Assembly: GCF_002286985.1 (NCBI RefSeq)
Contig: NZ_NSKC01000005.1
Coordinates: 186,001 to 250,000, forward strand
Source: Halorubrum salipaludis
Lineage (GTDB): Archaea; Halobacteriota; Halobacteria; Halobacteriales; Haloferacaceae
Direction: 5' to 3'
DNA length: 64,000 nucleotides
Part shown: piece by piece, positions 34,563 through 43,273 of the stretch
How the letters are laid out: each line of letters opens with the position of its first letter
Numbering within the stretch: the stretch's first letter is position 1
Program-made: the position numbers and the translations under genes
The notes under the pieces: model-generated
Seen by the model: only the letters and a program-made list of their open reading frames with translations
What the model was told of the DNA's origin: nothing
Database searches by the model: none

Positions 34563-35503
34563 TCGTCGGCGGAGTCGCTACTCCAACCTTCCGGAACGTA
34601 CTGCCCGAAGTTCGGGTCCTCCGAGACGGCCTCGGGGAAGAACAGCTGCTCGCCGTTCACCTCGTAGCCCGAGATGGACTCCTGCACGCCGGGGCTCGTG
34701 ATCCACCCGATGTACGCCATCGCGAGGTCGTAGTTGACCCCGTCGTGGACGCCAGGGTTGGCCGCCATGACCCCGTACGGGTTCGCGAGGATCTCCGGTC
34801 CGCCCTCGATCGGCCCCTGCACGAGGATCGCGAGATCGATCTCGGAGCGCTGCGAGATGAAGGTGCCCCGGTCGGAGAGCGTGTACGCGCCCTGCTGGGT
34901 GGCGGCGTTGAGCGCCTCCCCCATCCCGGTGCCGGTCTCCTGGTACCAGTCGCCGCCCGGCTCGGTGCCGGCCGCCTCCCAGAGGGTCAGCTCCTTGGCG
35001 TGGGTGCCGGAGTTGTCGCCGCGAGAGACGAACGTCTCGCCGGCCTCCGCGATCGCCGCGAGCGCGTCGGTCGCGGAGCCCGTCCCCCGAATCCCCGCCG
35101 GGTCGCTCTCGGGCCCGACGATCACGAAGTCGTTGAACATCAGGTCGCGGCGGTTCACGCCGTAGCCGTTTCGCAGGAACTCGTCTTCGAGCCCGCGGGC
35201 GTGGACCATCACGGCGTCGGCGTCGCCGTTCCGGGCCGACTCCAGGGCCGCGCCGGTCCCCTGCGCCACGGCGTCGACGGTCACGCCGTACAGATCCTCG
35301 AAGTCGGTGTGGATCTCGTCGAGCAGACCGGTGTCGTAGGTGCTCGTCGTCGTCGTGAGCGTGAGCTCCTCGCCGGCCACGGCGGGCCGGTCGTCGCTGC
35401 CGGCGCCGGACTCGCCGCCGAGTCCTAGTCGGGCGCACCCCGCGGTGCTCGCGACCGCGCCCGCACCGAGCGCGGCGACGAATCGCCTCCGATGTATCGT
35501 CAT
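34559..35503 (-). CDS. tupA: Tungstate-type ABC transporter substrate-binding lipoprotein
   Basis: A 314-residue periplasm-type binding protein. A Tat signal (HRRRFVAAL) and lipobox STAGC (C23) anchor it at the surface. The mature start [16 protein letters not shown] is the TupA signature; the serine and threonines coordinate the oxyanion. [15 protein letters not shown] and [15 protein letters not shown] complete the fold. The likely ligand is tungstate, possibly molybdate. I chose the ATG at MTIHRRRF; a TATA box lies about 25 bases upstream. Confidence 0.92.
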   Translation of the reverse strand: MTIHRRRFVAALGAGAVASTAGCARLGLGGESGAGSDDRPAVAGEELTLTTTTSTYDTGLLDEIHTDFEDLYGVTVDAVAQGTGAALESARNGDADAVMVHARGLEDEFLRNGYGVNRRDLMFNDFVIVGPESDPAGIRGTGSATDALAAIAEAGETFVSRGDNSGTHAKELTLWEAAGTEPGGDWYQETGTGMGEALNAATQQGAYTLSDRGTFISQRSEIDLAILVQGPIEGGPEILANPYGVMAANPGVHDGVNYDLAMAYIGWITSPGVQESISGYEVNGEQLFFPEAVSEDPNFGQYVPEGWSSDSADE

Positions 35504-35526
35504 AGACACATCGACGAACCGATGCC

Positions 35527-35567
35527 GGATATACCTTCTGCCGCGGCCGTAATCGGGACCGGTTACG
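35527..35567. promoter_or_regulatory. tupA promoter and operator-like inverted repeat
   Basis: GGATATACC (35527-35535) is the TATA box of tupA on the minus strand. Just upstream, CGTAATCGGGACCGGTTACG (35548-35567) is an imperfect palindrome with perfect outer arms CGTAA and TTACG. GGTTACG recurs at 35613-35619. In this divergent gap such half-sites are good candidates for binding by the ModE-like regulator. Confidence 0.45.
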
Positions 35568-35676
35568 AGACGCCGGTGGTCGACGGTACTCCCCGAAGAC
35601 GGGGTCGGAGACGGTTACGTCGAGGCGGCCGCGGTCGGAGGGAAAGCGCCAACACCGCGGGGGACGACCACGGGGT

Positions 35677-36465
35677 ATGGACGAGTCGGCGGACGGGGAC
35701 GGGAGAGCAACCGGGCGCACGGAAACGGACGGCGGGGCCGGCCGCGGTCGGGCCGCGCTCATCGGGGACGGCGTCGAGTTCGACGGGCGCGACGCCGCGC
35801 TCCTGCGCGCGGTCCACGAGGCGGGCTCGGTGGCGGGCGCGGCCGCCGACCTCGGCCGGTCCCGCGCCCGCGCCCTCTCGCGGATCGAGGCGTTGGAGGA
35901 CGCGTTCGGGACGCTCGTCGAACGCCGGCGCGGGGGCTCCGGCGGCGGCGGAAGCCGGCTCTCGGCGGGCGGCCGCGACCTCCTCGACCGGTACGATCGC
36001 CTGCAGGCCGTGCTCGCCGCGACCGCGAGCGTGCCCGAGACGGTGCTCGACGGGACCGTCGCGAGCGTCGACGGCGAACTGGCCGACGTGGACACTGCGG
36101 TCGGACGGGTACGCGGGCTCCACGGGGACGGAGACGGCGCGGGCGACGCCCGCGACGGCGCGGCGGTCGGCGACGCGGTACAGGTCAGGATCGGCGCGGA
36201 CGCGGTGACGATTTATAAGGGAGACGTGGGCGTGGACCCGGATGCGACGAGCGCCCGGAACCGCCTGCGCGGCGCGGTCGTCGGCGTCGAGGCGGGCGAG
36301 ACGGTGTCGACGGTGCGGGTGGCGGTGGGCGAGGTCGAGTTTCGGGTGTTGATCACGGCCGAGAGCGCGGCGCGGTTGGACCTAGTCGACGGAGAGGAGG
36401 TGGCGATCCGGTGGAAGGCGACCGCGACGCGGATCGTGGCGCACGCGGCGGCGTCTCGCTCGTAA
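35677..36465 (+). CDS. ModE-like regulator with TOBE domain
   Basis: A 262-residue transcription factor divergent from tupABC. The winged-helix part (about 35-105) reads DGRDAALLRAVHEAGSVAGAAADLGRSRARALSRIEALEDAFG, matching the ModE N-terminal HTH in segments. The C-terminal part (about 165-255) has TOBE-like strands (SARNRLRGAVVGVEAGETVSTVRVAVGEVEFRVLIT), the oxyanion-binding fold. A first, weaker TOBE-like stretch lies at about 120-165. It probably senses tungstate or molybdate and represses the importer. The acidic N-terminus is a haloadaptive leader. Confidence 0.85.
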   Translation: MDESADGDGRATGRTETDGGAGRGRAALIGDGVEFDGRDAALLRAVHEAGSVAGAAADLGRSRARALSRIEALEDAFGTLVERRRGGSGGGGSRLSAGGRDLLDRYDRLQAVLAATASVPETVLDGTVASVDGELADVDTAVGRVRGLHGDGDGAGDARDGAAVGDAVQVRIGADAVTIYKGDVGVDPDATSARNRLRGAVVGVEAGETVSTVRVAVGEVEFRVLITAESAARLDLVDGEEVAIRWKATATRIVAHAAASRS

Positions 36466-36538
36466 ACGAAACCCTCAGTGAACGGGCGACGGGGAGAGGT
36501 CGATCGAACTCCGCGTTCCGGCAGGATCGCCGCTCTGC

Positions 36539-38332
<1,794 letters not shown>

Positions 38333-38508
38333 CAGTGATCGCCCCGAGAAAGTCGGTTACCTATCGTTCCGCCCGGCCGTCAGTTAAGCCTTTCAAAACG
38401 CGCCCGGCCGAAGCGCGGGGGAGGAGCACCGCGATCGCCGCGGCTCGCCCCGCTGACCGGCGTCGCGGCGTCTCGAACCCGTCTGTCGCCCGTCCGACGC
38501 CCCGTGGA

Positions 38509-38516
38509 GTTTAAGA
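38509..38516 (+). promoter_or_regulatory. TATA box of the PRC-barrel/NOB1 operon
   Basis: AGTTTAAG, about 24-31 bases before the ATG of the PRC-barrel gene; it fixes the start at MVDILAENL, because the longer in-frame reading begins within it. Confidence 0.6.
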
Positions 38517-38539
38517 CCGTTGCCCGGGACCGTGCGAAC

Positions 38540-38785
38540 ATGGTCGACATCCTCGCGGAGAACCTCTCCGGGAAGGCGGTGATGAGCGCGGACGGAACCG
38601 AACTCGGGGACCTGTACAACATCACGATGGACCTCAAGTCGGGCGAGCTCGCCGACCTGCTCGTGAGTCCCCACGAGCACCTCAGCCCGGAGCGCTCGGG
38701 CTTCGACGTCGACGAGATGGGCCGCCTGAAAGTGCCGGTTGCGAACGTGCAGGCGGTGAAAGACTACATCGTCGTCGCCCGCTAA
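38540..38785 (+). CDS. PRC-barrel domain protein
   Basis: An 81-residue single PRC-barrel protein: ILAENLSGKAVMSADGTELGDLYNITMDLKSGELADLLVSP in consecutive segments, then VPVANVQAVKDYIVV. PRC-barrels act as small RNA- or protein-binding modules, for example in RimM and photosynthetic reaction-centre H subunit. Its TAA overlaps the ATG of the NOB1 gene (TAATG), so it is translated together with an rRNA-maturation endonuclease; a role in ribosome biogenesis is a reasonable inference. Confidence 0.88.
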   Translation: MVDILAENLSGKAVMSADGTELGDLYNITMDLKSGELADLLVSPHEHLSPERSGFDVDEMGRLKVPVANVQAVKDYIVVAR

Positions 38786-39243
38786 TGGAAGTCCTCGACA
38801 CCTCGGCGTTCATCCACGAGTACACCACCGACGACGACGTGGTCTCGGTGCCCGAAGTGCACGACGAGCTCACCGGCGAGGGGGCGCTCCGGTTCGACGC
38901 GATGGAGGGCTCCGGGATGACGATCCACGTCCCGGCCCCGGAGGTCCTCGACAACGTCCGGCGCGCCGCGCGCGGCTCCGGCGACGCCGCGGAGCTGTCG
39001 GACACGGACACCCGGCTGATCGCGACCGCGCTCGAACTGAGCGCGACGCTCGTCACCGACGACTACGCGATGCAGAACGTCGCCGAACGCCTCGACATCG
39101 CCGTCGAGGCGATCGCGCGCGACGGCATCTCCGAGGAGCGCGAGTGGCGGTTCCAGTGCGTCGGCTGTAACCGCACCTTCGACGAGAACAAGGAGCGATG
39201 TCCGATCTGCGGGAGCGACCTGACGCGGAAGAACCCGGCGTGA
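38785..39243 (+). CDS. NOB1-family rRNA-maturation endonuclease
   Basis: A 152-residue PIN-domain endonuclease plus zinc ribbon. PIN acidic residues are D5 (LDTSAFIHEY), E29 region, D73/D75 (LSDTDTRLIA) and D92/D93 (LVTDDYAMQNVA). The zinc ribbon uses C125, C128, C139 and C142 (QCVGCNRTF and CPICGSDL). Eukaryotic and archaeal NOB1 cleaves the 3' end of pre-16S/18S rRNA. It follows the PRC-barrel gene with a two-base overlap. Confidence 0.93.
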   Translation: MEVLDTSAFIHEYTTDDDVVSVPEVHDELTGEGALRFDAMEGSGMTIHVPAPEVLDNVRRAARGSGDAAELSDTDTRLIATALELSATLVTDDYAMQNVAERLDIAVEAIARDGISEEREWRFQCVGCNRTFDENKERCPICGSDLTRKNPA

Positions 39244-39532
39244 GCGAGTGAACGGGCGGCCCGCCACCGTCTGACAGCGATCGGAATCATCGGGCCGAGA
39301 GCACCCGAGCCGTTCGTTCAGTGGAATTTCTCTCTGACACATTTAAAATATCGATACTGTTTAATTGTGACATACTCAACTATAACGAGGCGTTCGGCGT
39401 GGTCGGGACGGGAGGACGGCGCGCGCCGGCGCCCGCGACGCGTGTTGACGCCGGCATCGACACGCACCGCCCGAGGTGAACCGTCCGAACGAACGACGTC
39501 GTAGTCGCCGCACACACAGAGGGGACAAGACC
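39244..39532. promoter_or_regulatory. AT-rich promoter and long leader of the tail-tube-like gene
   Basis: This 289-base gap has no supported gene. It contains two TATA-like motifs, TTTAAAATA (39342-39350) and GTTTAATTG (39359-39367), in a strikingly AT-rich patch. The next ATG is about 165-190 bases further on, and a purine-rich GAGGGGAC lies 8-15 bases before it. This suggests a leadered transcript with a Shine-Dalgarno-like site, unlike the leaderless neighbours. Confidence 0.5.
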
Positions 39533-40111
39533 ATGCTACCGACCATCGGACGGCGGACAGTGCTGCAAACGATCGGCGTCGCCGGCGCGCTGGGACTCGC
39601 GTCCGGCGCGGCGGAGGTGGAGACGGAGACGGAGGCGACCGCCGAGGCCGCCGCGCTGAACCGACACGACGCGCTGCGGACCGGCCGGTTCGAAGTCGAA
39701 CTCGACGGCGAGGCGGTGTCCGGCTGGCAGACCGTCACCATCCCGAGTCGCTCCACGGAACAGGACGAGTACCGCGAGGGCAACGACGCCGACTACGAGA
39801 AGAAGGTCTGGGGACAGACGACGTTCGACGACCTCGAGATGGAGCGGGGGCTCCAGCGCGAGGACGTCAACCGCCTCTACGACTGGCACGAAGCCGTCAG
39901 AGCGGGGAAGGCCGACGAGGGGCGGAAGGAGATCGCGGTGAAACTGCTCGACGGGCGAGGCGGAAATCCGGAGCCGCTCCTCGAGTGGCGGTTCGAAGAG
40001 GCCTGGATCAAGGAGTACAGCCCGCCCGAGCTCGACGCGAGCGCCGACGGGGACGTGGCGACCGAATCGATCACGGTCGCGTTCGACCGAATGGTCCGAG
40101 AGGAGATCTGA
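39533..40111 (+). CDS. Tat-tagged phage tail-tube-like (T4 gp19/Pvc1-type) protein
   Basis: A 192-residue protein. Residues 1-28 look like a Tat signal: IGRRTVLQTIGVAGALGLASGAA, with twin arginines R7-R8 and a hydrophobic core, but no lipobox cysteine. Residues 48-190 match the contractile tail-tube fold of gp19/Afp1/Pvc1: FEVELDGEAVSGWQTV, EYREGNDADYEKKVWGQ, LEMERGLQREDVNRLYDWHEAV, EIAVKLLDGRGGNPEPLLEW and AWIKEYSPPELDASADG. Usual family length is about 145, which equals the mature part. No sheath, baseplate, AAA or spike gene lies nearby, so it is an orphan. The start is the ATG with an upstream GAGGGGAC; an in-frame GTG at 39476 would bury the signal. Confidence 0.85.
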   Translation: MLPTIGRRTVLQTIGVAGALGLASGAAEVETETEATAEAAALNRHDALRTGRFEVELDGEAVSGWQTVTIPSRSTEQDEYREGNDADYEKKVWGQTTFDDLEMERGLQREDVNRLYDWHEAVRAGKADEGRKEIAVKLLDGRGGNPEPLLEWRFEEAWIKEYSPPELDASADGDVATESITVAFDRMVREEI

Positions 40112-40162
40112 GGCCCTCCGGGAGGGCGGCGTACCGGCCCTTCCGCGTCGCTACCCGCCGGA

Positions 40163-41146
40163 TCAGTCGGTCGACGCCTCGTTCGCGTCGCCCCTTCGCG
40201 ACTCGGCCTCGATCTCGACCGCGCTCGGCCCGCCCTCCTCGCCGGGGACGGCCTCCCGGAGCGCCCCGGCGTCGACGGCGGGCAGCCGGTCGCGGAGCCG
40301 CCCCGCGACGGTCCGGGCCTCCGCGATCTCGACCTCGGCGACCGCCCGGACGAGCGCGGCCGCGCGCTCTGCCCGGTCCCGGCGCCACGACTCCTCACGC
40401 GACTGGTACGTGCGGATGGCGCGGAGGAACTCCCCCTCCGAAAACTCCGGCCAGTACGGCGCACAGAAGTAGACGGCGGCCTCGTTGCCGTTCGCGTGCC
40501 ACGGGAGGAAGTTCGAGGTGCGCTCGTCGCCGCCGGTCCGCACGATGAGGTCGACGTCGCGGACCGGGCGATCGTACAGCCGGTCCTCGACCGTCTCGAC
40601 GTCGACGTCATCGGGGTCGAGGTCGCCCGCGTCGACGTCGCGCGCGATCGTCCGGGCGGCGTCGAGCAGCTCGGTCCGGCCGCCGTACGCCAGTGCGACG
40701 TTCAGCGTGAACCGGTCGTTGTCGGCGGTGCGGCGCTCCGCGTAGTCGACCGCGTCGCGCACGCGCTCGGGGAGGCGGTCGACGTCGCCGATCGCGCGAA
40801 CGCGGACCCCCTGCTCGTGGACGCGGTCGGCGTCGGCGAACTCCCGGAGCTTGGCCTCAAGCAGGTCGAAGAGGGGCGCTAACTCCTCGTCCGGTCGCTC
40901 GAAGTTCTCGGTCGAGAAGGCGTACAGCGTCAGCTCCGCGACGCCGAGATCCGCGCACCAGTCGAGCACCCGCTCGGTGGTGGCGGCGCCTGCGCGGTGC
41001 CCGTCGGGGGCGTCGCCGCCGCGTTCGCGGGCGTACCGGCGGTTCCCGTCCTGGATGATCGCGACGTGCGTCGGCACGTCCCCGATCTGTCGGCGGAGGT
41101 GGCGGCGGTACGCGCGCTCGACGAGCTCGCGGAGGCGGTCCAACAT
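40163..41146 (-). CDS. uppS: Cis-prenyltransferase (polyprenyl diphosphate synthase)
   Basis: A 327-residue enzyme that extends allylic diphosphate with isopentenyl units to make the lipid carrier for protein glycosylation. The catalytic aspartate is D33 in IIQDGNRRYA; TLYAFSTENFERPDEEL, NVALAYGGRTEL, DLIVRTGGDERTSNFLPW and YWPEF are the remaining conserved regions. The last ~75 residues are an acidic and alanine-rich extension beyond the bacterial length, usual in haloarchaea. Divergent from the LWR-salt gene. Confidence 0.95.
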   Translation of the reverse strand: MLDRLRELVERAYRRHLRRQIGDVPTHVAIIQDGNRRYARERGGDAPDGHRAGAATTERVLDWCADLGVAELTLYAFSTENFERPDEELAPLFDLLEAKLREFADADRVHEQGVRVRAIGDVDRLPERVRDAVDYAERRTADNDRFTLNVALAYGGRTELLDAARTIARDVDAGDLDPDDVDVETVEDRLYDRPVRDVDLIVRTGGDERTSNFLPWHANGNEAAVYFCAPYWPEFSEGEFLRAIRTYQSREESWRRDRAERAAALVRAVAEVEIAEARTVAGRLRDRLPAVDAGALREAVPGEEGGPSAVEIEAESRRGDANEASTD

Positions 41147-41177
41147 ACGGGTCGACCGAGTCGACCGAGCGGTATGT

Positions 41178-41184
41178 ACTTTTA
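41178..41184 (+). promoter_or_regulatory. TATA-like box of the LWR-salt gene
   Basis: ACTTTTA, ending 26 bases before the ATG; leaderless spacing. Confidence 0.45.
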
Positions 41185-41210
41185 CCCTCCGGCCGGTCAG
41201 ATCACGGCCG

Positions 41211-41594
41211 ATGAACGCCGCCTACGTCTTCGCCGTCGCGTTCCGGCTCGATCCGGACGCGGCGGCGGTCGACCCCGACCGGTTCGAGACGACGCTGGAG
41301 ATCCCCGCGAGCGAGCCCGGGGCGGCGGGCTGGCTGTTCTTCCGCGATCGCCTCTGGCGCGGCGAGATCGGCGACGAGCCGTCGTTTCGGCGGCTGGCGG
41401 CGGAGCGGCTCGGCCTCGCGGACGCCGCGAGCGCCGAGGTCGTCGCCGCCGACTTCCGCGAGCTCCGGACGGACCGCGACCACCTCGACGCGCTGAAACG
41501 CGAGGTCGCCGCGGACCTCGACCGGTTCAACGCCGACTCCGTCGACGAGGTCCTGCACAAGTACCTCGGGTCGTCGATCCACGTGCGGGAGTGA
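41211..41594 (+). CDS. LWR-salt protein
   Basis: A 127-residue small cytosolic protein of the haloarchaeal LWR-salt family, named for the LWR motif, here at residues 48-50 in GWLFFRDRLWRGEIG. The N-terminal AYVFAVAFRLDPDAA and the C-terminal VDEVLHKYLGSSIHVRE also fit the family. Function is unknown; the family is restricted to halophilic archaea as far as I recall. It has its own TATA box and is followed after 62 bases by a HAD gene with a separate promoter. Confidence 0.88.
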   Translation: MNAAYVFAVAFRLDPDAAAVDPDRFETTLEIPASEPGAAGWLFFRDRLWRGEIGDEPSFRRLAAERLGLADAASAEVVAADFRELRTDRDHLDALKREVAADLDRFNADSVDEVLHKYLGSSIHVRE

Positions 41595-41624
41595 GTCGAG
41601 AGCGGACCACAGGCCCCCACAACG

Positions 41625-41632
41625 CACTTATC
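41625..41632 (+). promoter_or_regulatory. TATA-like box of the HAD phosphatase gene
   Basis: CACTTATC, ending 24 bases before the ATG; leaderless spacing. Confidence 0.45.
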
Positions 41633-41656
41633 ACCCGGCCGCTTACGGACGGCCCC

Positions 41657-42307
41657 ATGGTCGCCGACTACGACTTCCACCTGTTCGACCTCGACGGGAC
41701 GCTCGTCGACGCGGAGTGGTCGTACACCCGCGGCGTCTTCGACCGCGTCGGCGACCGGCTCGGTCGTCCCTTCTCGGACCGGGAGGCGTACGTCCTCTGG
41801 CACGGGCTCGGCGGCCCCCGCGGCGACACCCTCCGCGAGCTCGGGGTCGACCCCGACGCGTTCTGGCCGGCGTTCCACGCCGAGGAGGACCCGATCGCCC
41901 GCGCGGAGGCGACGTACCTCCACGACGACGCCGCCCGCCTGCTCGACAGCGTCGACGACGCCGGCGGGCCGACGGGGCTCGTCACCCACTGCCAGCAGTT
42001 CCTCGCGGAGCCGGTGCTCGACCGGCTCGACCTCGACGGCCGGTTCGACGCGGTCGTCTGCTGTACCGACGAGACGGGCTGGAAGCCGGACCCGGCCCCC
42101 ATCGAGCTGGCGATGGCGGACCTCGGCGTCGACCCCCGGACCGACCGCGGCTACTACGCCGGCGACGGCGAGAGCGACGTGGGCGCCGCGTGGAACGCGG
42201 GGCTCGACGCGGTCCACGTCGAGCGCGTGGGCCACGAGGACCGCGGCCGGTGCGTGCTGGGCGACCGGCGCGTCAGCCGGCTCGACGAACTGGTCGGACC
42301 GACGTGA
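41657..42307 (+). CDS. HAD-superfamily hydrolase (phosphoglycolate-phosphatase-like)
   Basis: A 216-residue HAD phosphatase. Motif I is FDLDGTLVDAE with nucleophile D11 and acid/base D13. A four-helix cap (about 15-85) follows, then motif II GLVTHCQQ, motif III lysine in GWKPDPAP and motif IV GDGESDVGAAWNAG. This is subfamily IA, cap C1. Substrate is unknown; phosphoglycolate and related sugar phosphates are typical. Confidence 0.9.
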   Translation: MVADYDFHLFDLDGTLVDAEWSYTRGVFDRVGDRLGRPFSDREAYVLWHGLGGPRGDTLRELGVDPDAFWPAFHAEEDPIARAEATYLHDDAARLLDSVDDAGGPTGLVTHCQQFLAEPVLDRLDLDGRFDAVVCCTDETGWKPDPAPIELAMADLGVDPRTDRGYYAGDGESDVGAAWNAGLDAVHVERVGHEDRGRCVLGDRRVSRLDELVGPT

Positions 42308-42365
42308 GGGCGCCGCGGTCGCCCGCGACCGAAACGGTCGTGAGGCGGCGGGTGGAACCGAGCCC

Positions 42366-42752
42366 ATGACGAAGTGGCTCCACAGCGGCCGCCGCCGCGA
42401 CCTGTGCGCGCTGCTGTACGAGGCCGGCGAGCTGCGGGCGCAGTCGCTGAAGAGCCGGCTCGAATCGCACTACGACGAGCGGATCGATCCGGGCTCCTTC
42501 TACGCGACGCTGACCTCCCTCGTGGAGTCGGGGTTCCTCGACCGGCGGACCGAGGGGATCGCCGACGTGTACGCCCTCACCGACGCGGGCGAGCGCGCGC
42601 TCCTCGACCACTACGACTGGCTCTCGGCGAAGGTCGGAGACGGAGACGGCGAGGGAGACGGAGACACTGTCGGCGACGGCATCAGCGACGACGACAGTGA
42701 CGACGACAGCGACGACGGCGCCGGCGATGACGGCCCCGATCTCAAGGATTAA
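42366..42752 (+). CDS. PadR-family winged-helix regulator
   Basis: A 128-residue transcription factor. The wHTH region is LCALLYEAGELRAQSLKSRLESHYDERIDPGSFYATLTSLVESGFLDRRTEGIADVYALTDAGERAL in consecutive segments, closest to PadR/PhoR-type transcription factors. The last ~40 residues are almost all Asp/Gly/Ser (DDDSDDDSDDGAGDDG), an extreme acidic tail. It lies 25 bases before nikR in the same orientation. Confidence 0.82.
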   Translation: MTKWLHSGRRRDLCALLYEAGELRAQSLKSRLESHYDERIDPGSFYATLTSLVESGFLDRRTEGIADVYALTDAGERALLDHYDWLSAKVGDGDGEGDGDTVGDGISDDDSDDDSDDGAGDDGPDLKD

Positions 42753-42777
42753 CAAGATCGGTGCGTTCAGTTAATAT

Positions 42778-43245
42778 ATGACGGTCGTCAGCGTCTCGAT
42801 GCCGGAGGAGTTGCTGGAGCGAATCGACGGGTTCGCGGACGAACACGGGTATACCGGGCGCAGCGAGGTCGTCCGCGAGGCCTCGCGAAACCTCCTCGGA
42901 GAGTTCGAGGACGCGACGTTGGAGGACCGCGACCTGATGGCGGTGGTGACCGTGCTGTTCGACTACGAGACCACGAGCGTCGAGGAGCGGATGATGCGGC
43001 TCCGCCACGAGAACGAGGGGCTCGTCGCCTCCAACGTCCACAGCCACGTCGGCTCGCGGTACTGCATGGAGCTGTTCGTGCTCGAGGGGCGGTTGGAAGA
43101 CATCTCGACGTTCGTCGGGAAGATCCGCGCGACGAAGGACACGCTCACGGTCGACTACAGCGTGACGCCGGTCGACGAGTTCGGCGCCGACGCCGACCCC
43201 GCGGCGGCGGACGGTCACGGCCACGGTCACGGTCACGACCACTGA
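42778..43245 (+). CDS. nikR: NikR-type nickel-responsive regulator
   Basis: A 155-residue ribbon-helix-helix repressor with an ACT-like metal domain. The DNA-binding RHH is [33 protein letters not shown] in segments. Nickel ligands have the exact NikR spacing: a histidine in [11 protein letters not shown], then HSH 11 residues later (VHSHVG) and the cysteine in GSRYCME. The C-terminus is HGHGHGHDH, an extra metal-binding tail not usual in NikR. It should repress nickel uptake when nickel is abundant. No nickel transporter is in the window. Confidence 0.9.
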   Translation: MTVVSVSMPEELLERIDGFADEHGYTGRSEVVREASRNLLGEFEDATLEDRDLMAVVTVLFDYETTSVEERMMRLRHENEGLVASNVHSHVGSRYCMELFVLEGRLEDISTFVGKIRATKDTLTVDYSVTPVDEFGADADPAAADGHGHGHGHDH

Positions 43246-43273
43246 TCAGGGGGACCGAAGTGGCCGTCCGTTT

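Noticed and set aside
39533-40111. Provirus or complete contractile injection system around the tail-tube-like gene
   Set aside because: The neighbours on both sides are core housekeeping genes, and no sheath, baseplate, capsid or integrase gene is present.
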